A DNA stretch of 64,000 nt from Wurfbainia villosa (taxonomy: Eukaryota > Streptophyta > Magnoliopsida > Zingiberales > Zingiberaceae). The stretch is taken from the NCBI GenBank assembly GCA_025175895.1, contig CM046005.1, positions 55,844,325 to 55,908,324 of the forward strand, given 5' to 3'. A program made the position numbers and the translations under genes. Shown here piece after piece: positions 11,520 to 24,510 of this stretch. Within the stretch, counting starts at the first letter, position 1, and every line of letters begins with the position of its first letter. Under the pieces are notes generated by a model that saw only the letters and a list, made by a program, of their open reading frames with translations, was not told where the DNA came from and searched no databases.

Positions 11520-12645
11520 TATTGGATCGAAAAGCACCAGAGGAGGGTGAATAGCGCGTGTAAATTCTTTTGGATTCGATTCGTTCGATTAAAACAAAGT
11601 AAAGAATTGCACAAAGGAAAAGGAAATGACAAATTTATTTTTACTTGGTTCACAACCTAACGATTTCTAATACAAGGCCCTTGCGATCCTAGACCGCGTA
11701 CGGATGGAAATTCACTAATAATCTCTTCCTCGTTGGAGGTTAGAGATGACGATTACAAAACCAACGAAAAGCTTGAGGAAGAGGGACAATCCCACCTCTC
11801 CTCGATGTGATCAAAAGCTCGATAAAACAAATTTAAGTACACTGATTTGAAATAGAAACTTTGAGAACCTATATCGAAGATGAATAGATCTTGAGTTTTA
11901 GTCGTGTCGTAGGTGTTCCATCAGTGTTTCGGCATCATAGCATAGTCGTAGAGAAGCAGCGTTGTGGGATCACTTTATAAGCACTTTTTTTGACCAAAAG
12001 GGGTGAAACCCCCCTTCTTTTATAGCCTTGGAAGCCCCCCAATGTTCAGTTCCAACTCAGGGTCAAAGAACTTCATCTCCCCAAGATAAGTGGAGCTTAT
12101 CTTGACTTTCCTCGAGGTGGGCAGTTTGAATGGAAATCGACTGTTCACCCTCATTAGTCGACTGATGCCACCATCAGTCGACTGCTAACAGCCAGCAATC
12201 AACTGGTTGCCAGGGTATCTAGCTACAACGACAAGTTAACTCGAAATGAAAATAATACAGGTAAATTCGACAGCCACTTACCGTCATATCTCGACCTAGA
12301 CCTTCCATGGGAAGTCTTAGTCGGATCGCCTCCTAAGGATGTCCCCATATGGAGGACCAAACCTTACATTCACTCACACATAAGCTTACCTTAGGTGCTT
12401 TTGTGACTTGTAGCTTTGCTTCAGGTCTTCACCTAGGTCCTTCAGCTCCCTCCGAAGTTCTCCCGGTGTCACCCAACCACCACGATTTCTCGACTCGGGA
12501 TTCTCCGAGTGTCGCCGACCTTCAGCTTAGCTTAACCATTCCTGCACACTTGGTTCAGCTCGTTAGACAATAATATGAGCTTAGCTTTGGGTCTTTACCA
12601 TAATCAAAACCTTGGTTCGATTATATGGTGCCTACTGCACCAACA
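11520..12645 (-). repeat. 5' LTR of Sirevirus E1
   Basis: It starts TATTGGATCGAAA and ends CTGCACCAACA in plus coordinates; the minus strand therefore starts TGTTGGTGCAG. It carries the U5 motif GGGTGAATAG common to all Sirevirus LTRs here and a group of CAGTCGACTG-like palindromes at about 12150-12220. It pairs in sequence with the solo LTR at 8165-9205 and with the E2 3' LTR. Confidence 0.85.
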
Positions 12646-12726
12646 GAGATGATGCGGAGCTGGATGCTGAGTCAGCAGGCTCCACCTCCTCCACCACCTT
12701 CGGTCGATGACACTAGTGGATGGTAG
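12646..12726 (+). pseudogene. Last 26 codons of an unidentified ORF of element F
   Basis: From the E1 LTR edge the plus strand reads EMMRSWMLSQQ, then a run of six prolines, then SVDDTSGW and a stop. The rest is missing because E1 sequence begins here. A proline run near a C-terminus occurs in several plant transposon-associated proteins, but 26 residues are too few to identify one. Confidence 0.4.
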
Positions 12727-14395
12727 CTGGGCCTATATCTATGTATCTTGTCTTTATTTTCGTAGTGAGGAGTGACTGTTTGGACGTCTGTTTGATGGGT
12801 GTAGAACTGAGTTAAAGGTAAATGAAATATTTTGTTTTTCTAAATTGTGTATCATTTATCTTCTATTATGTGCTTGATGTGTGTGTTGATTTGTTTGTTC
12901 TATTCCATTTTTACCATGTCATGACATCATATTTATTTTTAATCATATAAAATGTCATGATAATGCTTAGGGTTATTTTTTTTTGTCATGTTCATGTTTA
13001 GATTGTACTTATATGACATGACATCATGATTATTAGCACATGGATTTATTTATACTATCATTATATGCCATAATCATCATTCATGTATTTAAGATTAATT
13101 AAAATTGATTTAAGGATAATGACATGATTTGAAGTCCCATGTATAAGGGAATCAAATATAGTTGCCTAGAAAATGCATGACACCCTAATAACCCTAAACC
13201 CACATCTCACAATAATATTAAATTGACTTATGAGTGTTTTTATACACTCTAGACATATGTGAGATACTACGAAGTGAGTTAAATTCATGTGCTTATTTAG
13301 TATATCATATTGAACTTAAAACTCATTAAATGATAATCATGAATCATGAGGAAAACTATTGTACAAGTTATGTACATTTAGCCCATAGTCCATGGTTCAA
13401 AATAGGTTTTCAAAAACTTTTTAAAAATATTTCAAAAAACCTTGGTGAAGTCTATCTTTTCATAGCAATCACCATTGAGGAAGTTGATACAAAGTAGGTC
13501 AAAAACATTGAAGAATTCAATAGCTTTGAACTTCGTATCAATCTCTCATATTAATGGGTATTTTCTTTTCAAACTATTTTTCACCCATTGTATTCCATTT
13601 AAGTAATTTTCATATGAATTTTCAAGATTTTTTGAAATACCTATATTTACTTAAGTATTTTCAAAACTCATTTCTGATTTCTGAAAATCAGCTATCAATC
13701 GACTGTTTTAGGTTATCAGTTGACTAATGCTGATATTAGTCGACTGATTTCTGATCGAGTCAATTGATGGTTTGATTTCAGATAAACAAGGTTTGTTTAG
13801 CCTGGTTTCAGCTATGTTAGGCTACCCTAACTGCTCCTAACCCTAGGATATGCTTTGGAAAGCATTATGAAAGGTGAAAATCCATTGGATATGGATTAGA
13901 AGAATTGTTTAGGGTGTGTATCAATTTTAAAGTGAGTGAAAGTTCAAGGTTGAACTTTTGACCTTAATTTTGATGGTTTAGTGTTCCTATAGGCTTAGGG
14001 ACTCTCCAAGGACATTGTTAGTGCAATGGTCAAGGGGGAGCAAGCCTTTAGAGGGAGGTTATCCATCAATGAGATGATGGATGTGTTCTTCCTCATAGGG
14101 GAGAGAATTTAGAGAATTTGGAGAAGTGAGGATTGTCTCTCTTTAGTGATATGGGACTTATTACGAGGAAGAGTGAAGGCATCCTAGATGTTTTTGGACC
14201 AAGGGGAAGATTATAAGATCTCATTGGGATATGAGACATTGACACCCTTGGGGAGAGCATTTTTAATGTATGTCAAAAAGAGAGAGAATTGTGAGAAAAT
14301 TGATGGGAGAATGTGAGAATTCCCTTTTTGGAAAATTGGGAGGATTAGATTTGAGTTAGTGTTCTAACTCAAAGGATTTAGATTTTGTCGAACAT
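12727..14395 (+). other. 3' non-coding region of element F
   Basis: AT-rich sequence without a convincing gene. Pieces resemble the 3' regions of A, B and C (CATCTCACA blocks, ATCATGATAAT runs). A short group of CAGTCGACTG-like palindromes lies at about 13690-13765, the same relative place as in A, C and G. Purine-rich GGGGGAG motifs occur before the final PPT. Confidence 0.6.
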
Positions 14396-14410
14396 AAAAA
14401 ATGGGGAGAT
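14396..14410 (+). other. Polypurine tract of element F
   Basis: AAAAAATGGGGAGAT immediately precedes the TGTTGGTGC start of the LTR. Confidence 0.8.
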
Positions 14411-15369
14411 TGTTGGTGCAATCAGCCCAAGTCATAATTGACCAGACTCGAGATTGACTCGAGTAGTGTGTTGATGTTTGTGCTTTGATGTTTGACGATG
14501 AGTTGACCATTGTGTGACAATAGGTTGACTATATGGTTGACATGAGGTTGACATTATGATGGAGAAGTCCAAGTGGGATACTTGGCATGTAAAGTGTAAG
14601 CATATGGTAAAGTTCAAGTCTTGAGTACTAGGTATGGAAAGTCCAAGCATGGATCTTGGCAAGGCAAAGTCCAAGCTTGAGTCTTGGCAATTGGAAAGTC
14701 CAACATGGGTTGGCAAGGAAAGTCCAAGAGTGTAGTCTTGGCCACATAAGTCTAAGTGTGTATTTTTGGTGGTTAAAGTCCAAGTCATGGGTACTTGGAA
14801 ATTGAGAAGTCCAAGGGTTGATATTGGCGGCGTAAAGTCCAAGGGTGGAGTCTTGGTAGCATAAGTCTAATGGTTGGTGACATAAAGTCCAAGCGTGTAT
14901 CTTTGCAGTGCAAGTCAAATGTGTCATGGCGGTGTAGACCAACTTAGCATGACAGTAGCCGATGGAAGCACCTAAAGGTTAGCGTATGGATGAACAAGTC
15001 ATGGATGACTTAGAGGGATCCAATAGGAGTGAGGCTGATGGAGGTGGCTAGAAGGCTTAGGAATAAGCTAAGGGTGGTCTAGCAAGTATGAGGGCATCCT
15101 TCTTGGGTTAAGACCTCATGTTTGAGGTGTATCAGTCGACTGGGATTATGGATCAGTTGATAAGTCGAGTATTTTGACACTTGACAACCGAATCGACACT
15201 GAGCAGTCAACTAGGGTTATGAGCAATCAATTGGCAGGAGACAACTAATTCTCAATTGTTGTTCTATGGTCCATCAATTTACTGCCAGGGTCTTGTAGTC
15301 GACAGATCAACATCAGACGACTGATAGGGCATAGCAGTCGACTGATTTAGGTGGACACAAGCATAGAAC
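14411..15369 (+). repeat. 3' LTR of F, segment 1 of 3
   Basis: Starts TGTTGGTGCAATC after the PPT and runs to the insertion site of copia M; 15365-15369 (AGAAC) is the left TSD copy. It contains an array of short units built on AAAGTCCAAG..CTTGGC (about 14560-14920) and several TCGACTG palindromes (about 15130-15350). Open frames on the minus strand at 14432-14942 are by-products of the array. Confidence 0.8.
14560..14920. repeat. Minisatellite of AAAGTCCAAG/CTTGGC units in the F LTR
   Basis: About ten degenerate units of roughly 30-45 bp alternating AGTCCAAG with CTTGGC or CTTGGA. The same unit family, inverted, fills 53695-53905 in the LTR of G, which links F and G. Confidence 0.75.
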
Positions 15370-17155
15370 TGAAGGTCGAAGGTTCGCTTCCCTTTTTAAC
15401 TTGGTCGCTTGTGCATGGCGATCCTATCTACGTCCCCGGATTAAAAAATTAATCCTTGATGAAGATGGATTACCCAAGAAATCGATCCATCATCGTGATA
15501 TTCGATTCGAGTGGTCTCTTGAACAAACTTGTTGTTCAAGCAACCTAACTCTTTTTCTCGATTAGCCGCGGAATAGATGATGTATGGATCGCCGATTTTT
15601 GTGTTTATCTTCGGGGTCCAAGTAAATTAACTACATAAAATTAAATATAAATTGCATAGAACAAGAAAGAAACTTAAACAAGAATTATACCTCTTATTTA
15701 CCTCTTGGTCTTCTATTGTATGACCTATCCTCCTCTTGAATGTTGTGTGGGCAACGATCCTTCAAGAGTTGAAACTTCCTAGATCTCGTTCTTCCCTTCC
15801 TTGTTCGCTCCGAACAAAGGGAAGAATATTCAACACTTCTTCTCTAATCTAGCGCCAACCACCAAGCCACCAAACTTGTTGTTGTCATCGGCCAAGGAGA
15901 GGATGAAGGAATTAGCGCCGGCCCTCTCCAATGGAAAGGAACCGCCAGCTCTAAGAAAAGGAAGAGGAGGTGGAAGCACCGGCCAAAGCTTGAGGGAAGA
16001 AGTCGCCGACCAAGTTAGGAAGAAGGAGAACAAAACCTAAGCTTCCAACTTTGTTGTCGCCGGCCCTAGGAGGAGCAAACCCTAGCAACCAATGCTTGCC
16101 GCCCCAAACCCAATCACAACTCCAAATTCCTAGAAGCCTTGCCGCCCAACTCCAAAAACCCTAGCACTTGGATATCTCGCCCAAGCCTCTTCCAACCTCT
16201 ATTTATAGATCTAGGCCAAACCTCCATTTAATCGTGTCCGTTTGATCTAGGTTTCATGAGGATTTTAATAGGCTACAATAGAGACCATTTGGAGGAGTTG
16301 GATCTTGGCCACCCAATAGATCTGACCCACATAAAATCCAATCCATTAATGATAATCCATTCCACTAGAGGATTATCATTAATCTACGTCATCAATCCCT
16401 ATAAATAAATATGGGCTCCATATATTAATTGTACAAATGTCTCCCCGTATTTAAGATATCGAATGTCCGTCAATTAATTAATTTATTGACAATTAATTAA
16501 TCAACATCTAACTCCATGAGTAGTACTACTCAACCTTATCATCACGCCGGACCAAGTCCACCTGCAGGGTTTACATGATGATCCTTATGAGCTTCTCAAG
16601 GGGACATTATCATCCTAATACATAGGATACAATTTCCTTCTATAATCAACGACACACCTTGTAAATAATATCATTTCCCAACTTACCGAGCCTATCAATT
16701 TAATCTATAAATCTCACCCATTGGTAAATCAAAGAAATAAATACTAAGTACATGTGCCTGTTATTATATCGGGATTAAGAGCATGTACACCATAATATCT
16801 GAGGTTCGATTCAATTATGTAGTCAGCAATAAATTGAATAACCTCTAAGTCGGTCCATCTCAATACACACAAAGTGTACTAGTGTAATTCTATGGTCAAG
16901 ACAAACCAATATCAAATTACACTATAACCATACCAATGGTTTGTCCAAAATCATCTCGGTTGTGAGCCTCTACTTATACTCTACAAGGAACTGATAACAT
17001 GATCTTCCGTGTGACACCACACACTATGTTATCTACAATGTAATGTATCAGACAATATGCATAACCATAAATATGCAAACAATGATCATGTGATTCTTAT
17101 TTCAAAAATAAAGATGTTCATACAAAGAATAGACTTTTCAATATACATCCCAACA
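15370..17155 (-). repeat. 3' LTR of copia M
   Basis: Plus-strand ends TGAAGGTCGAAG and CATCCCAACA match those at 38281-40067. The minus strand thus starts TGTTGGGATG. A TATA-like TATAAATAGAGG lies on the minus strand at 16196-16207. Open frames at 15801-16040 on both strands are inside the LTR and not genes. Confidence 0.92.
16196..16207 (-). promoter_or_regulatory. TATA box of the M 3' LTR
   Basis: Minus strand TATAAATAGAGG, conserved in the partner LTR at 39108-39119. Position within the LTR fits the U3/R boundary. Confidence 0.5.
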
Positions 17156-17170
17156 ATCTCCCACTTTTAC
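17156..17170 (-). other. Polypurine tract of copia M
   Basis: Minus strand AAAAGTGGGAGAT abuts the TGTTGGGATG start of the 3' LTR. Confidence 0.85.
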
Positions 17171-17189
17171 TAAAAGACTATGTCGTCCT

Positions 17190-18890
17190 CATACTACCAT
17201 ACATCTGATTCTCATTCCCTCCACATGCCTATCAAAAGCTCTCACTTGAAGGGCCTTAGTGAAAGGATCTACCAGGTTATCCTCTGATGCAATCTTGGCG
17301 ACAGTAACTTCTACCCTCTTTACGATCTCTCATATCTGGTGGTACTTGTGCTCTATGTGTTTACTTGTCTTATGGGCTTGTGGTTCCTTCAAGTTTGCAA
17401 TTGCACCACTGTTATCACAATAAATTGTGATAGTTCTGGGCAAACCAAGAATCACATCCAAGTCTATCAAGAAGTTCCTGATCCATACAGCTTCTTTGGC
17501 TGCCTCAGAGGCTGCCATATACTCAACTTCCGTGGTGGAGTTCGCCACGCATTTTTGCTTGATACTCCTCCATACAATGGCTCCACCTCCCATAGTAAGC
17601 ACAAAACCTGAGGTAGACTTACTATTATCCCTATCTGATTTGAAGTCAGAATCTGTGTAACCCACAGGGAGTAATTGATCTGCCTCATATACCAGCATAT
17701 AATCCCTATTCCTTCTCAGCTACTTCAATATATGTTTTACCGTAGTCCAATGTCCCTGTCCTGGATTACTCTGATATCTACTAACCATGCCCATGGCAAA
17801 GCAAATATCCGGCCTCGTACATAACATAGCATACATGAGGCTTCCTACCGCTGAAGCATAAGGAAAAACCTTCATCTCCTCTATCTCCTTTGATGTTCTA
17901 GGACACATCTCTTTAGATAAAGGTACTCTATGCCTAAAAGGTAGAAAATCTTTCTTGGATCTCTGCATGCTAAAACGAGCCAAAATGGTGTCTATGTATG
18001 AAGCTTGGGATAATCACAACATCCTTTTCCTGCGATCCCTTATAACCTTGATACCAAGGATGTGTCCCACTTCTCCCAAGTTCTTCATATCAAACTGTTT
18101 GGACAACCATACCCTTACGTATGATAACACTTTGACATTGTTGCCAATTAACAAAATGACATCTACGTATAGTACAAGAAATACCACTACGTTTCCGTCA
18201 CATTTCTTGTATACAAAAGACTCATCCAGACTTTGAATAAATCCATAAGACTGGATTACCTCATCAAAGTGGAAGTTCCAAGATCTCGAGGCTTGCTTCA
18301 ATCCATAAATGGACCGATTAAGCTTGCACATAGGATGCTCTTTGCCCTTTGCAATGAATCCCTTTGTTTACTCCATATAGATGTTTTCCTCAAGACTTCC
18401 ATTAAGGAAAGCAGTCTTGACATCCATCTTCCATACTTCATAATTCATATGAGTAGCAATAGATAAGAGAATTCGGATAAACTTAAGCATGGCTACCGGC
18501 GAAAAGGTCTCCTCATAATTGATACCCTCTTTCTGAGTATACCCTTTTGCAACAAGTCTTGCTTTGAAGATCTCAACCTTCCCGTCTATTCCTCTCTTTC
18601 TTTTGTAGATCCACTTGCATCCAATGGTTTTTACAACATTGGGTGGTTCTACTAGCTCCCAGACCTAATTTGAATCCATAGATTCTATCTCAGAATTCAT
18701 TACTCTTTGCCAAGATACCACATCTTTATCTTGGATTGCCTCGTAATATGTCCAGGGATCAGGTTCATGTTCGCCAGGGACCAAATCAGAAGATTCTCCC
18801 AAGAACATAAATCTATCAGGTTGTCTAACAACCCTCCCACTACAATGAGGTATCACCTGTGTATCCTCTGTGACACGCGGTGCAGTCACT
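17190..18890 (-). pseudogene. Copia M reverse transcriptase and RNase H
   Basis: Minus strand order: KARLVAKGYTQKEG and ETFSPVA (about 18480-18570), MDVKTAFLNG (about 18400), LNRSIYGLKQASRSWN (18331 downward), then the active-site box, MKNLGEVGHILGIK, YASAVGSLMYAMLCTRPD (17720-17983), and RNase H with TDSDFKSDRDNSKSTSGF, EYMAASEAAKEAVW and CDNSGAI (17330-17698), ending DNLVDPFTKAL near 17220. The active site reads YVDV instead of YVDD, so the second aspartate is lost. In-frame stops interrupt the linker (just before VWELVEPP, near 18665) and the YME-KGF stretch. The frame is shifted at about 17700-17720. Confidence 0.88.
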
Positions 18891-19911
18891 TATGGTATAT
18901 CCTCTTGTACCAGTGGTACTGAAGTAGTGACTTTCCCTTTCAATTCCTCTAGAACAATCTTGCTCATGGGCTTGTGGTTCATCACATAGTCTTCCTCTAA
19001 AAATTTGATGTTCGTGCTAGCAATCACCCTCTGATCTCTAGGACTATAGAACAAACCACCTTTCATTCCTCTAGGATAGCCTACGAACAAGCACACTTCT
19101 GTACGAGGTTCCAACTTAAAAGCATCTACCTTCAGCACATGTGTTGGACTCCCCCAAATCCGAATATGTCTCAGACTAGGCTTTCACCCAGTCCACAATT
19201 CTGTGGGAGTAGAAGGCACTGATTTAGATGGTACCAAGTTCAGAATATACACTGTTGTATCCAGAGTATACCTCCAAAACAAATCTGGTAACTCAGAATA
19301 ACTCATCATCGATCTAATCATCTCCATAAGAGTCCTATTCCTTTGCTCCGCTACACCATTTTGTTGGGGTGTGCTAGGTGCAGACAATTGGGATTGAATC
19401 CCAGCCTCTGATAAGTAATTCCTAAACTCTCCCAAGAGGTACCATCACAATCAGATCGTAGTGTCTTGATACTTTTACCTTGATGTTTCTCCACATCAGC
19501 CTTGAATTCTTTGAACCTGTCAAAGCATTCAGACTTACGGCGCATCAAGTAAATGCATCCATATCTTGAATAATCGTCTATAAAAGAGATGAAATATTCA
19601 AAACCACCTCTAGCTTGCATAGACATAGGACCACACAAATCAGAATGAACCAATTCCAACACATCTTTGGCTCTATACCCCTTGGCCTTAAAAGGCCTCT
19701 TGGTCATTTTACCTTCCAAGCAAGATTCGCAGGTTGGGAAATCTTCCACCACTAATGAACCCAAAGGTCCATCAGCTATCAATCTTTGAATTCTACTAAG
19801 GTTAATATGACCTAACCTTAGATGCCAAAGATACGTTTGGTTCATTTTTGAAGGTTCTTTTCTCTTATTAGATTTAGAAGATGAGTTATTTACTTCTATT
19901 TGCATCGTGGG
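18891..19911 (-). pseudogene. Copia M integrase
   Basis: From the N insertion edge at 19911: NQTYLWHLRLGHINLSR (HHCC zinc domain) and CESCLEGKMTKRPF, then HSDLCGPM and IDDYSRYG (catalytic D and D), a frameshift near 19440 inside the RSDRGGE-type motif, APSTPQQNGVAE (catalytic E), and CLFVGYPRGMKGG at the C-terminal part. The upstream remainder lies beyond the gypsy insertion at 36018-36241. The frameshift also replaces the region that normally holds GGEY. Confidence 0.88.
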
Positions 19912-22789
19912 TGTCACGCCCGCCCTTTCCAAGGGTCCGGAGGGGCGGCGCGTGACGCGATCGTACATACATACATTACAGCGGAAGACTACATATATCG
20001 TACTACTTACAACGGAAGACTTTAGACTCTTTTTTTTTTCTTTTAAACGTAAACATGCATCGTCATTTCATAGATACTTCTTCTTAACATAGAACATGCA
20101 TCATTATTTCATAAGTACTTAGGGCTTAGTTCAAGTCCATAAACAAAATCATCTTAGGGAAAACGTGCATAAGGAACATAACGGATCTCCTCCACCATGC
20201 CACTACCACACACACTTTGCCCCTCCTGCTGCTCCCTTTAGTTTATCCACCCTTTACCCTTATCTACAGTACAAGGGAACATAAACTATAAGCACATAGG
20301 CTTAGTAAGATCCTGTCCTACTCACAAAAATCATACATCAACATTAAGCATAGAGTAGTGACATGATCATATAACACATATAAGCATAACATGTAAACAT
20401 ATATAACATAAACAAACATAACATGTAAACATACATAACATAAGCATGCATAACATGTAAACATACATAACATAAGCAAACATAACATGTAAACATACAT
20501 AACATAAGCAGACATAACATGTAAACATACATAACATAAGCAAGCATAACATGTAAACATACGTAACATAAGCAAACATAACATGTAAACATATATAACA
20601 TCGTAAGCAGGCATAACATAAACATAACATCATAACATAAGCAGACATAACATAAAGGTATATGCAGGATGCTCTTCGAAAACATATATCATAGGTATTT
20701 GAACATAAATCACAACATATTGGGCCCGACATTGTACCACATCATCATCATCAAACTAGGTTCGTACTATGTCCGTCGACCTAGGGGCAACATAACATAG
20801 AGGCCCATCCTAAGCACGTACTTATGACCGTCGGCCTAGGGCATCTGGGAGCCCATCCCCTGGACTTTGTTAGGGTCCTGGTACAAGCCATGCAGAAAGT
20901 AAAATACATACATGCTTCTTATCATAACATATCATATTTCATTTCATAAACATATCATATTCCTTATCATGGCATATCATGTTTTTCTTCTTCATATCAT
21001 AACATACTTCTTCTTCATAACATATCATATGGCTTTCATAACATATTTCTTCTTCATATCATATCATGTTTCTTTCATGCATATCATGTTCCCTCCTTAT
21101 AACACATCATACATTCATACAATCACAAGGTAATGAGCATAACATGAACACAACCATCACACCCATATAAGCATGGCATAAGGCATAAACATCATGAACA
21201 AATATACATGGAATGACCTAAACTTCATGGAGTTCTAACAAGTTTTTAAACACCAAACAACTGATATATGGTCTATGTATGTTCTAACTAACCACATGTT
21301 AATTCTTTACACATAAAGCATGGCATGGGAGGCACTTAGGGTTTTTAAATAAGTTTTTGGCCGAGGGGTTCAAGAAGACCTAAGATCCATTTCTTAAATC
21401 AAGCTTAGCTTTCACATGTTACCTATATCTACATTAAAAACATAACATGGTAATTTATAGAACATAGTATGTTAGGCTTAAATGGGTCTTGGCCGAATGA
21501 TATTAAAGGACATAGGGCTCAACCACTTAACTCTAGGTTAGCCAACAACATATTACCTTCATCTACCATCAAAACATAGCATGAACCTATCTCTAACATA
21601 GCATAGAACATGTTACCTTCTTCTAACATCAAACATGACATGAACTCATTTAAAACCTAGCATAGAACATGTTATCTTCATCTAGCATCAAAACTTAGCC
21701 TAAGATCATCTAAACATGGCATAAAAAAAGAACACATAGGGGTCTAAAGTGGCTTGGCCGAATGGTCCAAGGTTTAGGGTTCATCCACTTAAATCTAGGT
21801 TAACCAAACATCATGTTATCTTCTTTTACTATCAAAACATAGCATGAACTTGGCTATAGCATGGCATAAAAAAAACATATAAGGGTCTAAAGTGGCTTGG
21901 CCGAATGGTCCAAGGCCTAGAAGTTCATCCACTTAAATCTAGGTTAACCAAACATCATGTTATCTTCTTTTACCATCAAACATAGCATGAACTTATCTAT
22001 AAAAAGAACACATAGGGGTCTAAAGGGGCTTGGATGAATGGTTTTTAAAGGTCATAAAAGTTCAACCACTTAACCTAATTCATCTAGCATCCTATCTTCA
22101 TCATGTTCATACATGATATGGCATGGATCTTCATGGAAAACTCAAACAAGGTCTTGGCCGAATGGTCCCTTGGGTTTTTAAGGTCAAACACTTAACCTAA
22201 TCCATCTAGCATCCTATCTTCATCATGTTCATACAAGATATGGCATGGATCTTCATAGAAAAACTCAAACAAGGTCTTGGCCGAATGGTTTCAAGAGGAT
22301 TAACACAATACATCAAACGAAAACTACTTGTATGTAGGTGAGGGGGATACATACTTCCTTCGCTTTGCTTTTTGGTTGGAAGATGACCTAAGGGATGACA
22401 ACTTAGCCTTCTTCTTGCTTGGGTAGGTTTCGGAAAAATGGAGAGGGAGGAATAGATTTCGGTGAGGAAGAAGAAGAGAAGAGGGAGAAGTGGAGATGTG
22501 GCTTTTCTCTTGTCCCTTCATTCCCTATTTATTCTCTTGAAGTGTCCCTTAGCCTCCCTTACCCTTAACTATCATTTCCCATATTCCTCTAATAGCACAA
22601 CCCTATTAGGCTTCTGTTATTGGATGCATCTTTAGGGCTTGGCTATCTACTAGAGGTTTGGGGTTCAATTCCTAAGTCATGCATCCTTTTTGTCTCCTTT
22701 TCTTTTATTTTTGAAAGAGCCCACATAAAGCCCATCATAATCATGCCAAAAATTCTTGTAAAATTACTAGAATTTTTACAGGCGTTACA
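19912..22789 (-). repeat. 3' LTR of gypsy N
   Basis: TGTCACGCCCGCCC to GGCGTTACA. It pairs with 33112-36017 over its whole length. It carries a 32-bp tandem array (20385-20611) and the TGGCCGAATGGTC repeats (about 21480-22300). A TATA-like GAATAAATAGGG lies on the minus strand at 22523-22534. Confidence 0.93.
20385..20611. repeat. 32-bp tandem array, seven units, in the N 3' LTR
   Basis: Unit CATAACATGTAAACATACAT followed by AACATAAGCAAA. Seven copies here and eight in the partner LTR (33585-33843). The array creates long overlapping open frames of low complexity on the minus strand that are not genes. Confidence 0.9.
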
Positions 22790-24510
22790 ATCCTTCATAC
22801 CTTTTAAAAGTTTCGTCCCCAAAACTTAGAACAATTCTGGGTACTTCTATTTCATGTCCTCCTCATGTTCCCAGGTAGCTTCTTCGTACCGTTGATTTTG
22901 CCACAAGACCTTTACTAAGGGCACCTCTGGATAGGCCGACTTTCATAACTCAGGTCCTCTTGAACTTGCACTGTCTGTGGCTCGATCACTTGGTCTGCAC
23001 TGGAAATGCATTTTTTGAGCATTGAAACATGGAATACGTTGTAAATAGCCGACATCTCTTGAGGCAGCTCTAGCTCGTAAGCTACCTTGCCAACTCTCTT
23101 CAATATCGGATACGATCCCACATAGTGCTGACTCAGCTTACCCTTCCTTCCAAATCTCATCACTCCCTTCATAGGGGCCACTTTGAGGAATACCAGGTCC
23201 CCGACTTCGAATTCTAACGGTCTACGCCGCATATCTGCATAACTCTTTTGCCGGCTCTATGTAGTCTCAATTCTTTGACGGATGTTCTATATAGCTCGGG
23301 TGGTGTCGTCAATGAAGTCTGTCTGGAGTCCCATCCCCTTCTTCTCACCACCCTCGTACCAGCATATAGGAGATCTACATTTCCTCCCGTATAGAGCCTC
23401 GTAGGGTGCCATTCCAATAGTAGCTTGGTAGCTAGTGTTGTAGGCGAATTCTGCCAAGCATAAGTATCGACACCAGTTTCCTTTGAAATCCAGGGCACAA
23501 GCTCGTAACATATCCTCCAGTACTTGATTTACCCTTTCGGTCTATCTGTCCATCTGAGGATGGAAGGCATTACTGAACAATAGCTTCGTGCCAAGGGCCT
23601 TCTGAACACATTCCTAGAAATGAAAAATAAAGCGACCATCTCTGTCAGAAATGATGGTCTTAGGAATCCCATGTAATCTGATGATTTCCTTAGCATATAA
23701 TTGAGCCAGTTGCTCAGTCGAATAGGTCATCTTGATGGCTAAGAAATGGGCCAACTTCGTCAATCTGTCCACAATTACCCATATAGCATCATATCCGTTT
23801 ATCATTTTGGGCAATCCTGAGATGAAATCCATAGAAATATCTTCCCATTTCTATTCTGGAATCTGGATCGACTGCAGTGTTCCTCCAGGCCTCTAGTGTT
23901 CGGCTTTCACCCTCTGGCAGGTCTGGCAGGTACTGACATACTGAGCCACATCTCTTTTCATTCCAAACCACTAGAATTTTCTTTTCAGGTCTTGGTACAT
24001 CTTGGTGGTTCCAGAATGCATCGCATAAGGGGTTCCGTGAGCTTCCTCAAATATCTTCTTCCGTAATTCTGGATCATCGGGAATACACAAGCGATCCCTG
24101 AGGTAGAGTACTCCACTATCAGAGATACGAAACCCATCTTCCTTTCCTTCTAGGACCTCTTGCTTGATCCTCTGAATGCTCGGGTCATGGGCTTGCTTTT
24201 CTAATATATCGTTGAACAGCGTCGGTGCTAACGTCATGGTCGAGAGCTGTCCGGAAATGATTTCAACCCCGTAACGCATAATCTCCTTTTCTAAGGGTCG
24301 AGATAACACTGATAGAGACATCAAGGCGGCGCAGGACTTCCTGCTGAGTGCATCAGCCACCTTGTTTGCTTTTCCCGGATGGTAGAAGATCTCGCAGTCA
24401 TAATCCTTGACGAGCTTGAGCCATCTGCGTTGTCTCATGTTCAGGTCCTTCTGTGTGAAGAAATATTTCAGACTCTGGTGGTCTGTATAAATCCTACACT
24501 GAGCTCCATA
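22790..24510 (-). pseudogene. Gypsy N integrase, chromodomain-like tail and end of RNase H
   Basis: Minus strand from 24510: AQCRIYTDHQSLKYFF (RNase H, continuing from 30065), RQRRWLKLVKDYDCEI and HPGKANKVADALSRK, then the integrase zinc domain region (HSGTTKMYQDLKRKF), core with WVIVDRLTKLAHF and SDRDGRF (two catalytic D) and TERVNQVLEDML (catalytic E, preceded by a stop in the QTDGQ-type motif). The C-terminus has VGDLVFLKVAP and FHVSMLKK. The tail LVKVLWQNQRYEEATWE resembles a degenerate chromodomain, which in related elements targets heterochromatin; an in-frame stop follows EEDMK. Several frameshifts break the reading frame at 23214-23614. Confidence 0.88.

Larger units (their letters stand above)
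3781..12645 (-). mobile_element. Truncated Sirevirus-type copia element E1
   Basis: In minus-strand order this has a 5' LTR (11520-12645), PBS, gag, spacer, protease, integrase and the integrase-RT linker, then stops at about 3780 without RT, RNase H or 3' LTR. Two later insertions interrupt it: a gypsy solo LTR (4005-6879, TSD CATTA) and a Sirevirus solo LTR (8165-9205, TSD TTTTC). Removing both restores collinear copia coding order. Sirevirus assignment rests on the gag C-terminal motif LGSQRDVYNKAGLGF, the linker motif HPIDQVIGDPN and the gag-like coiled coil. No TSD pair is visible because the left end is lost. Confidence 0.8.

Noticed and set aside
8165..12645. A fourth gag-only element made of LTR, gag and LTR
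   Set aside because: The outer flanks lack a matching TSD (TTTTC versus GAGAT), while the left LTR alone has a perfect TTTTC duplication. It is a solo LTR inside E1.
12646..12726. C-terminus of a DNA-transposon or host protein with a proline run
   Set aside because: Too short to assign; it lies where the 3' end of F's coding region should be, so it is kept only as an unidentified ORF end.
20318..20732. Three long overlapping minus-strand frames rich in Cys, Leu, Met and Tyr (and again at 33518-33917)
   Set aside because: They come from a 32-bp tandem repeat in the gypsy N LTRs, which is open in several frames. Low complexity, no start context and identical in both LTRs.
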